A stretch of 64,000 nt of DNA from Anisus vortex (GCA_949126835.1 OX421509.1:13358420-13422419), one strand, 5' to 3'; shown: positions 1 to 12,990, counted from the first letter of the stretch. Notes: generated from the sequence alone by a model not told the origin. Numbers and translations: made by a program.

Positions 1-122
1 CAGGTACCCATCCGAGCTTGGTAGACTCAGGGACACCCTCCAGACCGGAGAAAAAATCCTAGCCTTCACCAGGATTGAACCTAGTACCTTCGGTACGCCG
101 GTCAAACGCGCTGCCTCTCGGC
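1..122 (-). repeat. tRNA-derived SINE, head portion, cut by window edge
   Basis: On the minus strand this reads as the tRNA-like head of the SINE family found throughout the window. An A-box-like GCCGAGAGGC lies near 122 and a B-box-like GGTTCAATCC near 80. The conserved body (CTGAGTCTACC, GGTACCTG) follows. The rest of the element lies outside the window. The B box differs from the family consensus GGTTCGAATCC by loss of its CpG. Confidence 0.85.
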
Positions 123-295
123 GAAATGGAAGCTATGCTAAAGGAAAAAAAAAGCCAACAACTGGCCCAGTTTCGTACTCTTTTTCGGCATAGACTGGGA
201 CCACACTAAGGTCATCGTTGGAGAAATCCATCGCGAAGCGGAAGTGACGGTCAAGCACGTGCTGTGAGACTGACCAAACTTTCTTGAGTTTAGAG

Positions 296-1178
296 TAGGG
301 ATGTTAAACGAAAACCGGAATACCGGATTCCGGTTTTTAATCCGAAAACCGATTTTGATTTTCAAAACCGGATTTCGGTTTGTTGGTTGGCAGTTGGAAG
401 GTATTCATTACTTCAAGTAGAAGACCCTTTTTTTTTTGGTTCTAATGGAAATATTTTTAATAAATAAAGTTGGATTCGCACAAAACAATTCCTGAAATGC
501 CTTGCTAACACTATTTAGTCTTAGATATTGTGTTTCTTGTGTTTCCCAATGCCAACTATGGCTTGCGATAAAAACTATTCGGCTAGTCACCGCGTCTGTG
601 CTTTATTATTAACGGCACTATTAAATACACATTCTTTTGATTTGTGCTACGCGAAACCTTTCAATACATTATTTTACAAGTTCTTCTTCTTCTTCTATCC
701 CATAACCCGACCGAGGGTCGTTGGGGCACCATTTTTTGACAGTTGCATAATTTTGCGCCATTTGTAATTTATTTACAAGTTAGGCCTACCATAAATGCCT
801 ATTCAAATGCTTCTTAATATTTAATATATGGTCAACGATAATCGGTAATTTGATTATCACTATTGAAAAATTGAAAGCTATTAACGGTTTTAATAAATTA
901 GCCCAGATTTTTTTTTAGTTCTAAAGAATTTTATGGTAAAGAGTACAAAATCATATTGTATTCACACAAATCAACCCCTTGAATGCCCTGCAAATAGGCT
1001 ACTAATTAAGTTTGAACTATTTTTCAAATAGTCTACACCTACAAAAGTACGCTCATTTTGGCTTTTCCGGCCTGTAACTTGTGGTATTGCGCAAGGGGGG
1101 GGGGGCAAAATCCGGTTTTAAACCGGTTTTATAGAACCGAAAACCGGTTTTGGAAAACAACCGGTTTTAACATCCCTA
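296..1178 (+). mobile_element. Non-autonomous hAT-type element, 883 bp, CCGGTTTT-rich ends
   Basis: The ends are inverted repeats beginning TAGGGATGTTAAA and finishing TTTAACATCCCTA. A perfect 8-bp duplication, GTTTAGAG, flanks the element at 288-295 and 1179-1186. An 8-bp duplication with a TAGGG-type terminus is diagnostic of hAT elements. Inside each end are several CCGGTTTT/AAACCGG blocks. I see no transposase frame; the short open frames are not coding. A relative lies inverted at 23358-24285. Confidence 0.9.
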
Positions 1179-1186
1179 GTTTAGAG

Positions 1187-1639
1187 CCAAGGGTGACAAC
1201 TTTATTCTCAAAAGAGAAATTTCAGCTCTGTATATTCTCATAGAAGTGGGGGGTTGGGGGGGGGGATCACTTCAGACCTAGATCTGGTTAAAAAGCGGCG
1301 CGCCTAGGACACATGACCACGAAATCAAGTAAATAATATACCCATTAGCACCCCAGTGGTGGCGGTTGTACTGTACACACACACGCACATGGGTTCACAA
1401 AGTGCAGACACACCTGACGTACGCACAGGTATCTCTTACAGCCCGCCTTCCCTTCCCCCTCCCCGTGCGCCCCCGACCTTTTCCCAAACAGCCCTTCTCC
1501 CCATCGGAATCAATCGGTCATTGGTTTTAAGGTTTTCTTTCAATTCCAAAAAGAAAATAAAAAAAAAAAAAGGACTGGGGGCGTGGCGAGCAAGTATTAA
1601 CTGACCGGACGGGCGGTGGTCAAGGATAAATCTAACTTG
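1187..1639. other. No gene seen; low-complexity DNA
   Basis: Contains G, C and A homopolymer runs and a short CA stretch. Open frames on both strands are short and without recognisable motifs. Confidence 0.5.
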
Positions 1640-1845
1640 AGTTATAAATCTTAGACTGTCTGTTCTTTTGATCCCGGGTTCAAATTCCAAAGGCTAAACG
1701 TCAATGTCTACAATTCCCCCCCCCCCTTTTTTTTTTTTTGACAACGACCCAGTTTCTACTATCAGAAGTCTTTTAGGATTCGGGAGTGATAAAAAAATAA
1801 ATTAGCGTGGCATTGTGCTGAGCACACAATCCCAATGGTACGCAC
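1640..1845 (+). repeat. Heavily decayed SINE
   Basis: A B-box-like GGGTTCAAATTCC lies near 1677-1689, and GGCATTGTGCTG followed by CACACAATCCC near 1809-1833 matches the body of the window's SINE family. The part between is rearranged and interrupted by C and T runs. An old copy is the simplest reading. Confidence 0.45.
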
Positions 1846-2839
1846 AAAAGAAAAAAGAATTTAAAAAGACAACAACACTTGAAAGCAGAATTTCGTAACG
1901 TTTGGTTCGTTCAAAGTTTGGTGGGATAGAATGGGGAAAGGATGACCTCTGAGGCCCCCCCCCCCCTCTCCTTTCAGCATTGCCTCTGTTATATTCATTT
2001 TGTAATTACTAAAAGCAGTCAGTATTATAGCGTTATAGTAAACAATGGTGATTCATTATAAATAATTACATATAGGCCTTAACAAAAAAAGTACTATAGT
2101 CCTTATAGTTTCATGGTCTAGTTTATTATTGTACATTGTACCTTTGTTAATGGACTTTGTTTTGTTGTACCCAAACTTTTGTTTACTTGTCTTTTAAAAC
2201 AAAATGGCGTATGTCTAATTTAGGTGCACACACAAAAACAAAATGGCGACCGTCCGTCTCCACTTGATTGGATCGTGCCGGTATGGTGTCTGGTCGGATT
2301 AGCAGTCACGTGACAGTATTTTCAGGTTCTCTTCACCATATTTGTGTTGCTACATTTTGCTTAAGTGTGTGTGTATGTGTTAGCAATTTCAGTCAACTGG
2401 TCACACATGTTTTCAGTCGTTTTGTCGATTCAGGTCACTAAAACTCATTAGCATATCGCGTCACACATTGCCTTAGTGTGTATTACACTGAGCTATTTAT
2501 ATAGATCTACATGGAGAGCTCAATCACTTAAATTTGTCGGGGAAAATGCAGACTCTTATTTATAGATAACTTTTACCCTAGTAAGATGGCTGATTTGACA
2601 CTGACATACATAAAATTAAATTTAAAAGTTCTCTACATTTATGAGCGACTGAAGCCTACCATATTATTATTACGATTTTATGGAATTTATTACGTGCATG
2701 AGTATAACCCGAGTGATGAACTAACTGAAATGCACGTATAAGTGTATATAGTACAATACGCATTAAAATAATATTTATATTTTCGGTATTCAACGCATTC
2801 AACCGAGAAGCATCTGGTTTGTATAGTTCATTTTCATGG
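1846..2839. other. AT-rich intergenic DNA with possible regulatory motifs
   Basis: No coding frame is evident. CAAAATGGCG occurs twice (near 2200 and 2240), and GTCACGTGAC, a perfect E-box palindrome, lies at 2305-2314. These could be chance matches or a small regulatory element. Confidence 0.35.
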
Positions 2840-3545
2840 ACGCATTTCCGGAAAGTGAAGATAAATAAAAAAATAATAACAAACTACTCCATTCATGGCG
2901 AAGAACGTACTCAAACTAACAATGCAAAGTATTTAAGAGTAATAATAAATGATAACTTATCTTGGAATCCTCGTATTGATGAAGTAATTTTAAAATTAAA
3001 CAAAACATTAGGATTAATAAAAAGGAACTTTTACAAATGTAATAAGAATATAAAACTAAAATGCCATCTAACATTTTTTAGGCCTATACTAGAATATGCA
3101 TAATCTGTATGGGACCCATCAACTAAAGAAAATATTACAAAATTAGAAAAAAAATCAGAAAAGAGCTGCAAGGTTCATTACTAGCAAATATTCACAATTG
3201 ACAAGAGTAACACCAATAAAATCACTAAACCTAGAAACACTAAAGGACAGAAGGGCAAAAAGTAAAGTAGTAATAATACATAAGGCATTAAACTCTAATT
3301 TGGAAATGCAACACAAAAACAACCTGTTGCAATGCTCAGATAAACAAAAGACAAAAACACTTTCCTTATCCCTTATGCGAGAACAAATGCCAATGCATAT
3401 TAATACTCTTTCTTTCCGAGTAGCATTCGGGCATGGAATGGGTTGCCTGTACAAACCAGGAAAACCAGTAACTTAACATCATTTAAAACGCAAGACTAGA
3501 CTCGGACCACGGATGAGCGCTGGACGCAAAAAATCTAAAAAATAG
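2840..3545 (+). pseudogene. LINE family A: broken reverse transcriptase C-terminus and 3' end
   Basis: This is the end of a non-LTR retrotransposon. The frame from 2819 carries the RT thumb-region signature (KYLRVIINDNLSWN, LKLNKTLGLIKRN, RPILEYA), then a stop codon. The downstream part resumes in other frames with VWDPSTKENITKLEK and VTPIKSLNLETLKDRRAKSK. A further frame shift leads to the terminal motif SFFPSSIRAWNGLP near 3410-3450 and a TAG stop near 3497. The last ~50 bp (CGGACCACGGATGAGCG...) is the 3' untranslated end. Stops and frame shifts make it inactive. The same 3' end recurs as short truncated copies near 39.7, 40.8, 53.9, 54.8 and 55.2 kb. Clade not assigned; the layout is Jockey/CR1-like. 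Confidence 0.85.
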
Positions 3546-3600
3546 AATGAGCGCATGTACTCTTTCTTCCCGAGTGGCATTCCACCAACATGCTAATCAA
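3546..3600 (+). repeat. Short extra piece of LINE A 3' region
   Basis: TACTCTTTCTTCCCGAGTGG near 3558 repeats the motif coding for YSFFPSG in LINE A, just downstream of the longer copy. Probably a separate truncated piece or a small duplication. Confidence 0.5.
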
Positions 3601-3941
3601 CTCAATTAATAAAAAAAAAATATTATTTAAAACTAAATCTAGATTTTAGAGAACCCAGACTAGCTAAATAATAAAAAAAGTGGAAGATAAAAAATCGATA
3701 TGGTAAGGGGGAGCAAAAAAGGATAACTCTTGCAGTCTGCAACACATCGTCTGCTGCCGTCATGAACTATTGATTGAGTGAGCGGGAGATTTTGTTTTCT
3801 TTCCATTTAAACTTGAATTCATTGACAGGCGCTTCAAGGCACAATGTCAGCTCCCGGTCATGCAGACGGACAGAGGACACGAGAATCGAATCATTCAAAT
3901 GATTATTTTTTAAAGGGAAACACTAGGAACATTGGTAATTT

Positions 3942-5530
<1,589 letters not shown>

Positions 5531-5924
5531 CTCTCAAAATTAATTAATTTCAACTCAAGTCAACTGTATAATACTGTATCAATAAAGAGTAAATCTACAG
5601 AAGTGATATTAAAAGTTCAACGGGCGAAAAACTGGGTTTTGAACTTGTACGTATGATGATTACTCGCGTGCGTAGGTGTGTGTGTGTGTTTGAGTTGAAC
5701 TTACATCTGACCAGAAAGATACAACATTATTTCGTTGACTACAGCATTCTTTTTGTTGAATACAACATTCCACAAAACATTGGACATATATAAAATAAAA
5801 AGAAAGTTTGTTTTTTGTGTGTGATAACTTTCAAGGTGAGGTTACTGTTCGATAAAAAAAAAAAAGAGTTCTACCCCTTTATAAAAGTGGGAGTTTAATA
5901 ACTGCTATAGTAATAATAATTGGT
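5531..5924. other. No gene seen
   Basis: AT-rich DNA with a short TG run near 5680 and an A run near 5850. Confidence 0.5.
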
Positions 5925-6410
5925 CATTTATATCGCGCCTCACTCCATGCTAATGCAAGCATGCTCAGCGCGCTCACAATAACAGTCTAAAATAGTTTTA
6001 AACAAGGTTTCGACCGATGGAGGCACGAAACGACAATAACATTTTAAAATAGTTTTAAACAAGTATTTTTGCTGATGGATGTGTACTTCATCAACTTAGT
6101 TGAAAAGAAATGTCTTCAAATTCTTCTTGAAGGCTTTTTTTGACAACGAGTTTTTCAGTATCTCAGGTAAGCCATTCCACAGTGTAGGCGCCACAGATTC
6201 AAAGGAGCGTACACCAAGAGTCTTTTTTCTGTGACCTTCCAAACCTGGAATTTCCAGGAGAGATTGTGTTGAAGATCACAGCATCCTTAACGGGACATGC
6301 TTCGGTATAAGCTCTTTGAGATATGCAGGTGCTGTGCCTTCCACGCATCCATAGGTAAGGGACATAATCTTATGATCGATGCGCTTGGGAGAGTCAAGCT
6401 AGTGGACCTT
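5925..6410 (-). pseudogene. LINE family B: 5'-truncated 3' end with RT C-terminus
   Basis: Read from the minus strand, about 105 residues of a non-LTR reverse transcriptase C-terminus are visible: EGTAPAYLKELIPKHVP, then a TGA in place of a likely CGA, then TQSLLEIPGLEGHRKK, RSFESVAPTLWNGLP and KKNLKTFLFN before a TAA at about 6098. The untranslated 3' part ends in GCGCGATATAAATG followed by ATTATTATTA at 5925-5945. That is the tail style of CR1/L2-like LINEs. Two similar stretches near 5980 and 6045 (AAAATAGTTTTAAACAAG) suggest a duplication in the 3' untranslated part. Inactive and strongly truncated. Confidence 0.8.
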
Positions 6411-6585
6411 TTTATTGGGGGAAAATAAAGGGTAATGCATGTATTCCAGCGCTTAAAAAAATATCATATTTTTCATAGCTCTCTCCAATCTGTTTCGGAC
6501 TCTCCCCACCGCCCTTTTAACCCATTCAAACCAATACACTTTACATGTTGGTAACAAACGTTTTTAGTTAAAGTAGTGTAAGTAA
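6411..6585. other. No gene seen
   Basis: Ordinary AT-rich spacer between LINE B and a SINE piece. Confidence 0.4.
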
Positions 6586-6712
6586 TCCCCACGTCGGGCC
6601 AAATTGATCGATAGTGCCGGTGCAGAAGCGTTCACCAGTTCCTGTGTGTGGCCAAAGCATACTAGGGGGATTGTGTGGCCAGCACAATGCCCATTCGCCC
6701 TTGTCTTTCCCC
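6586..6712 (-). repeat. SINE, 3' module only
   Basis: Minus-strand reading gives the 3' half of the SINE: GGCGAATGGGCATTGTGCTG, CCACACAATCCCCC, GGTGAACGCTTC, ending near TTTGGCCCGAC. The tRNA-like head is missing. Confidence 0.8.
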
Positions 6713-6894
6713 CTTCCCCCCCCCCCCCACTAAACCCTTTACAGTTAGGCCTATATAAGGCTTTTAAAAAAAAACACATAGTTCACTGGAATTGAAGATT
6801 AAAAATTTAAAAAAATCAGCGCTTTTAAAAACATGTGTAAACAAACAAACCGGGGTTGGGGGGGGGGGGATGGAGGAAAGGAGAGATATATTTA

Positions 6895-7390
6895 TAACAA
6901 GCTACATTGCCCGGCGTTGCCCGGGTGAAAAAAAAACAGGACTGTATAAGGTTCAGATAAAAAAATTATAAACTACACTTAAAAGAAAGCTAAAAATATA
7001 ATATTTAAATTATTATTTTTTTTACTGAAGACTTTAAGGAAAGTAATTTAAAATAAATATTGTAATCGAGTAAAAAAAAAGGCTAGTATTTTTATTTAAC
7101 AAAAATCTAACTTGCCCGTAGATTTACAATGTTTTTAAAAGTTTGAAAAAAAAAATGTCGAAAAAAAAGGTATAGTCTAACTGGACAATCGAAGCCGGGT
7201 CGCCCGCATAGCAGTCCGCTACGTTTACCACTGAGCTAGCATGGACACATGTCCGATATGAAATATTATTATACAGTATATAGGCCTAGGCCTAAATAGG
7301 TCAGTGACACAAACTCACGTGATTTCAAATTGACCGATGGGGATCCGTATGCGTACAAACACTCTTATTTTATATATATATAGATAATAA
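6895..7390 (-). repeat. Composite repeat with tRNA-like stretch and GTTGCCCGGG motif
   Basis: The minus strand at about 7245-7187 has TAGCTCAGTGGT (a good A box) and GGCTTCGATTG (a weak B box) at tRNA-like spacing, suggesting a second tRNA-derived SINE family. At 6903-6932, TGCCCGGCGTTGCCCGGG marks the other end; a similar GACCCGGCGTTGCC occurs at 22527. The right end is a short TATA run. Exact borders are unknown. Not a functional tRNA gene, because the stems do not pair well by eye. Confidence 0.45.
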
Positions 7391-9054
7391 GCCCAGTTAT
7401 CGAATTCCGAAATCCCATATTTTAGTTAGTATCGCTTAATTTCTATAATTTTCTTTTATGTATTTTATAGAAACAACACAAAGCAGATTTTTGGGGAGAA
7501 ATAGTAACGAGCAAGAGGAGATAACTGTTGGAAAAAACATTGGATTAAATGAGCACATTTATCACTTTAAAAAAAAAGAGACGCCATCTAACAACAATTG
7601 TATAGCCATCAGTATGTAACGTTTAGAAATATAAAAACACATTGTAAAATTAGGCAACACCTAAAACTAGCTTGTTTTTATTTTCGTACAATGTGATCTT
7701 CACGTGAATTTTTTTTAGTAACGTATTAACCCCTTTCGAAGATTTGGCTCCCTTGCCGCCCACAAAGAAAGAAAAGGAGAGTTAATAGATCTATAATTAC
7801 ATGATTTAAAAAAAAGTGAAGAAATATTTCAGTCAGTTCGGTTGAATAAGGATTTAACAATGCGCACCATAAAGTGTATCCCCCTGCCTTTCCGGTAGAA
7901 AAGTGATTTTTGGGGGGATTAAGATGGGGGAGAGGGGGGATGGCGATAAACATGGGATATAATGTGTTTTCAGGGGCTTCACGTGAATGTGTCAAGTTTC
8001 AGTTCGATATGATGACGACGGGAAGTGGGTCAATTAGCCTTTCCGGGAGATTGGCCAGACATACATATAATTTAAAAAAATCAAAGTTTTGCAAAGTCAA
8101 TCCAAAAAGATTTTCAAAAAGGATCAATACTTTTTATATAAACACGTGTATCTATCTATATGATACAAATTCTGTAATAATGTTAAGAGAAGCAGAAAAA
8201 CTTTTAAAAAAAAAGATTTTAACACACATTTTTTATGCAAATCGCACATTAATAGCTAGCAGCTATTGAAATTAGAGGAACCGGAAATTCCCATTTGAAC
8301 CGCCACCCGTTGCGAATTCATTAACTATTAACAATCCTTCTATTTTTTTTAAAATTTATTTCATCACACCTGACACCAACTCCAATTCAACAATTCACAA
8401 GATACAACTTATTATTACTTAACGCATTAATGTACACGTTAAACACAGATTATACGCCTCGTTCGGCACGTCCCGTATAAATTAAGTGCAAAATACATTT
8501 TTTTTAATTGTGTTAATACATACATTATCTCCACAGAATCTGTTATAAAACTCGCGAGTAAAAACCAATTGAATTGAACTAGCAAAACACACACACAAAA
8601 AGCACAGCTACTTCACGAACCTAGAAGCGAGGGACACGCACTAGGTTTGTTTCAATTCCTAACTCCCAACTGAAGAAGATGTCTTACAGCCTACACGCGA
8701 AGACAGGGGGACATCACCCGGGGTTTTTGTAACACAAAAGGGGGAGAGTACACTGCTGGGTAGTCAATGTGACAAGGCGGTTACCTTTGTGTCGCGAGCG
8801 TCATTTTATAATTTAAAAAAATTCTCACGTCGCTCATTATAGACAGGGGAAGACAACTCAAATAATATTTTAGAATAGACATATTACATATTATATAATT
8901 ATAATGTATTTTAAAGTAAAATTTACATGTTTAACTTTCCAATGACCCACACACTGTTTAGGGTTAATGGTCGAAGTTACTGTTCTTAGTGTGAAAAAGT
9001 TATTCTAGTATGTTTAAAAAATATACAATTATAATATGTTTTGATCTATATTAT
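7391..9054. other. No gene seen; AT-rich unique DNA
   Basis: The longest open frame (7910-8269, plus) has biased low-complexity content and no motif. GTGAATTCACGTGAA-like palindromic bits and A/T runs occur. I see nothing I can name. Confidence 0.4.
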
Positions 9055-9384
9055 ATATAAAAGATAATATAAGATAAGATTGCTTTATTGATCCAAATAA
9101 ATGAAAATTTGACTTGATTACATAAATTCCGTCTTTCAGCATACTTAAAACAATATTAAATAACCATTTGTACTCAAACACAATAGACATTCGCGCAAAC
9201 TATCATACCCTTTATCATACAAGAAAAAAGTAGGCCTATCATTTAGGAGTCAGCTATTGAGCCATTGTATTTCCTGGCTGAAAGTTGATTCTTTTGAAAG
9301 ATTTTCACTGATAGTGGAACAAAAGAGTTCCTAAATCTCTCTGTTCTTGCTCTTATTGAAAGAAGCCGACCACTTCGACTATAT
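9055..9384 (-). pseudogene. LINE family C: 3' part
   Basis: On the minus strand the frame RSGRLLSIRARTERFRNSFV followed by PLSVKI is a typical C-terminal stretch of a non-LTR reverse transcriptase (the R-T-x-R-F-x-N-S-F-x-P motif). Its 3' tail is rich in AATAAAGCAATCTTATCTTA, ending near 9055. The element continues at 9615-9720 beyond an inserted hAT element. Inactive fragment; clade uncertain. Confidence 0.65.
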
Positions 9385-9606
9385 CAGGGGTGTGCAACAT
9401 TTTCTAATGTTGGGCCACATTGGAACTTTGGAAAGTACAAAGAGGGCCACTTACCATAAGAAAATAGAATCTCATGATAACTAGAGTTAAGTAAATTGTA
9501 AATACATTAGGACATAAATAAAAACAAACACTATTAGCTGGGGCCACACCAACTGGTTTGGCGGGGGCCGGGTTGTAGTCCGCGGGCCGCCTGTTGCACA
9601 CCCCTG
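9385..9606 (+). mobile_element. 222-bp hAT miniature element nested in LINE C
   Basis: Inverted ends CAGGGGTGTGCAAC and GTTGCACACCCCTG match over 14 bp. The flanking 8-bp sites are GACTATAT (9377-9384) and GACTAGAT (9607-9614), differing at one base. LINE C coding similarity runs up to both sides, so the element landed in the LINE. It has no coding capacity. Confidence 0.85.
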
Positions 9607-9614
9607 GACTAGAT

Positions 9615-9725
9615 ATTATGTAACTACCATGAAGCGGGTGTGCATGATCTTGGGGAGGATTTTATCAATCATAGACAAGCACCTTGAACTGAAAATATCT
9701 GCAAGAGATGGTAATTCTGTCTGTG
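9615..9725 (-). pseudogene. LINE family C: upstream part, separated by the hAT insertion
   Basis: The minus-strand frame gives LPSLADIFSSRCLSMIDKIL, continuing the LINE C reverse transcriptase C-terminus (a region that usually precedes the R-T-x-R-F block). The fragment ends near a TA run at 9730. Confidence 0.5.
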
Positions 9726-10015
9726 TAGTATATATATATATATATATTTGGAGAGGTGCCATAATACCATGGTCTGGCACTCGATGGCGTCACTAAACCC
9801 TAGCCAATCAACTCAAAAGCGCCGGTAACCTATGTTTATAGGTTTTAAAAAAAGAGCGTTGAATTAGCCACACAGTTTTCTCGTAAGCATTTATATTTGG
9901 TCACATAAAACTGGGCGATATCTAAACAAATATAATTCTAAACCACTTTCCTCCTCCATTGACCCCTCCCCCCCCCAACCTTTTGTTTTCCATCTCCAAA
10001 TCTCCCCTCCCCATC
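9726..10015. other. No gene seen
   Basis: TA microsatellite at 9728-9747, then ordinary sequence and a C run near 9968. Confidence 0.4.
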
Positions 10016-10209
10016 CAGAGGCGTATTTCGGCCATGTCCCACGTGTTTCATGAAACAGGGGCTCCAAACAAAAGCTTCCCCCCCCCTCGCACAACCCAAA
10101 ACACAGTCTAACACAGCAATGTCGGAAGGCAGGGGCGAGGCCACGAAGGGCCGCCACTTAAATTAGGCCCTTGGGAACATGGGCCCCCACAATCCTAAAT
10201 ACGGCCCTG
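10016..10209 (+). mobile_element. Probable 194-bp hAT miniature element
   Basis: Ends CAGAGGCGTATTT and AAATACGGCCCTG form an imperfect 13-bp inverted repeat. Flanking 8-mers TCCCCATC and TCCCCAAA agree at six positions, as expected for an old 8-bp duplication. No coding capacity. Confidence 0.6.
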
Positions 10210-10365
10210 TCCCCAAACACTCTATTTGCAGGAAAAATATTTTCAGTCAGCACCAGTGTGAGACGCATTGATCTATTTACACTAGCACGCACTCCCCCAG
10301 CTCTCTCCCCTCAACGCACACACGCACACACAAACACGAAGTGGGCCAAGGTTTACGCTGCTACA

Positions 10366-10500
10366 TAAAAGTAAAGTACCCCATCGGGCCATATTGATCC
10401 ATAAGGGCCGGTGATGCAGCCGTTCACCAGTTTCTGTGGCCCACGGCACACTAGGGGGATTGTGTGGCCATCACTATGCCCAGCCGCCTTTACTTTACTA
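10366..10500 (-). repeat. SINE, 3' module only
   Basis: Bounded by AAAGTAAAGTACC on the left and CCTTTACTTTAC on the right, which form inverted ends of the module. Inside are the reverse complements of CCACACAATCCCCCTAGT and of AACTGGTGAACGGCTGC. No tRNA-like head. Confidence 0.8.
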
Positions 10501-10519
10501 CAATCCCCTAAAGGCGCCT

Positions 10520-10765
10520 AAAGCACACGCCCATAACTCCTCCCGGTGATGCTCGCGGTTGTACCAAAAATGTAAGCACTACGGGGCGTTTTAAACGAAA
10601 AAAAAACAACAACAGTACAACAACAGGGAGAGTTAGATGGTCGAAGCTGTGTGGCCGGAGAAGCTGAACTATCGGGGGGGGGGGGGGCAACACCATCCAC
10701 TTTGCTTCCTTCCAATGACGCTCGCGGATGTACCCCCAAAAAAGTAACCACAACGGGGACTTAAT
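10520..10765. repeat. Imperfect direct repeat pair
   Basis: The block GATGCTCGCGGTTGTACC...ACTACGGGG (about 10544-10590) is repeated as GACGCTCGCGGATGTACC...ACAACGGGG (about 10717-10760). The spacer holds A and G runs. Origin unknown. Confidence 0.5.
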
Positions 10766-11842
10766 CTAAAAAACAAAAAAAAAAGATTTTATATTTAGCA
10801 CGGCGACCCGGATGTTCCAAGTTTTGCCTCTTCGACAGACCCTAAACACGTGATAACGATAATAAGAACGAAATAACGCATTACATGTTTTTAAAAAATA
10901 CATATCTATGATCGTGAACAAAGGGGAATAACTTTTCTTCTCCATTTAATTTCTCTCTCCCATAGTCTGTCTTAATTTCCTGCTAAAATCAACAACATAG
11001 AACTTTTTTTAAAAAAAGTTCAATATAATAGGCTAAAGGAAATGGAAGGTCTATAATATAATATAATGCCTCCCTACACAATATATAAAAAAATATATAT
11101 ATAAAAACTAGAGGACATCTATTTCCTATTACACCGTCTAGCTAGAACAAACACCAGCCTCGGAATTCTCTTCAAATATTGCTTTATCAAAGGGAGGGAA
11201 TACAGTAATGCGTTTAGCTTTGATTTTTTTTCACATATAATAGAATCTACTTTATATTTTATATTTACCTCCCTTGTGAAGCCACGAAATATGTATGTGC
11301 GTGTGTGTGTCAAAAAAGTACGACAACTCTTTTTTTTTAAAACGTATTTGTGTGTATGTGTGTGTGTATGTGTGTGTGTGTGTGAGGATGGTGTGGGAAG
11401 GGCGGCACAGGTTCGCAAGGGCAATATGCGGTAAGCATAGCAATGGGGGTGTGGGTGGAAGTGATTTGCCAGAAGTGTGGGTGGGGGGTAGGGGGAGGGG
11501 GAAGCGGCGCCCTTTAAAGAGCTTACTGCAATTGCCTACGTCTCGATTATGACAATCTTTTGATGTAGTAGTCTGTGCGTCTGTGTTTGTGTCTCGTTTA
11601 AGGCTTTTCAACCTCAAGGGGTGGGGTGGAGAGGGGGGCGGGACGCTATGGAAACGAAGAGAAACTTTATATTTAAAAAAAAAAACTCTGCATAAAACGG
11701 TCATCTATATATAGATGCAACTAGAGTAAGTGCCAGAATTTCGGCTGCCTGAATAACTTGTCTGTATTTTTTTTTTAAAGTTTTTGGGGCGTCGTGGGTG
11801 ACCTATTTGACTGTCCAAGGGACCTTTCTTTTTTAGCATACA
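10766..11842. other. No gene seen; AT-rich and TG-rich DNA
   Basis: TATA-rich stretch near 11060-11105, TG runs at 11291-11395, and G-rich DNA at 11395-11510. Minus-strand open frames through here are built largely from the CA-type repeats. Confidence 0.4.
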
Positions 11843-12062
11843 TAATGACCTACTTAGCTGAAAAACCTATTTAGCCCAATGACATACTTAGCTGGAAAAC
11901 CTATTTAGCCGAATGACCTACTTAGCTGAAAAACCTATTTAGCTCAATGACCTACTTAGCTGAAAAACCTATTTAGCCCAATGACCTACTTAGCTGAAAA
12001 ACCTATTTAGCCAAATGGCCTACATAGCTGAAAAACCTATTTAGCCGAATGACCTACTTTGC
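11843..12062 (+). repeat. 34-bp tandem array, about six units
   Basis: The unit is AATGACCTACTTAGCTGAAA followed by AACCTATTTAGCCC. Units differ by single bases. Related half-units (GACCTATTTGACTG, GCTGACTGATCTAG) extend to both sides as decayed edges. Confidence 0.9.
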
Positions 12063-12990
12063 TGACTGATCTAGTTGAGTGACAATTTTCGACTTCCACG
12101 TGACTGACCATTTGAAATAGTTAGCTGAACAACAACAACAAAGAAAAAAAAAAGACTTCGAGTTCCGAATAGCTTATTTGCTTGCTAAAAATGAACAATG
12201 TTTTTTTTTTTTTATGGTGGATACATTTAGCCTAAATTTGACTACTTTAGACGTTTTATAAGTCGGTAACAAAAAAATTACCCCCGTCCTAGAATCAATA
12301 TATCTATATTTCTCATTTGGTTTTTAACGACATGATCGACACGACTTTTTTTTCCGACTTCTACAATTGTGATGTCACCTTTACATTTTCTGCCATTCAC
12401 CCACCCCCCCAAAAAAATGTCTGCTTGTTTCAGTCATGACATGCACTTATTAGGTTTCCTTTTTTTTAATTATGATTATTATACATTGACTCGCCGAAAA
12501 AAAAATGACAGTCAAACTGGCAGATTGATGACGTGAATATAAAAATCCTGGTCACAGCACTTAGTATATTCACTAACCTCCTCCCCCCCCCCCCCAAACT
12601 CAAACAGCTTTTTTTGTAGCATGTCTATCGGCACGGGTTCTGCAAACCAGAACGTAGAACTCGTTTTTTGTTCTCTTCCCACCATACAGTCGACTCTTGT
12701 TTGCTATTCACACGGTCTGGGACGAGTCTATTATAGACCCGTTTCGGTGGGAGGGTGGGGTGGGAGGCTTTTAAGAAACATACAATGAAAATATAAACGG
12801 CCGATTGAGTTTCCGTTTTTTGTTCTCTGCCCCCCTCCCCCCCCTCTCTAGTCTTCACCTCTTCACCATTGAATGGGGTGCTTGAGGGGGGGGGGGTATC
12901 AGCATTATGTGAGCCGGCATCGATACGGTGCATACCACCAAAGGAGAAATTACATGATGAGTAATTATATATGTGTGTGTGTGGGGGGGA
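12063..12990. other. No gene seen
   Basis: Ordinary sequence with A, T, C and G runs. The open frame that continues here from the minisatellite on the minus strand has no recognisable domain. Confidence 0.4.

Noticed and set aside
7910..8269. 119-codon plus frame as a host gene
   Set aside because: Poorly biased composition, no domain, no start or splice context that stands out.
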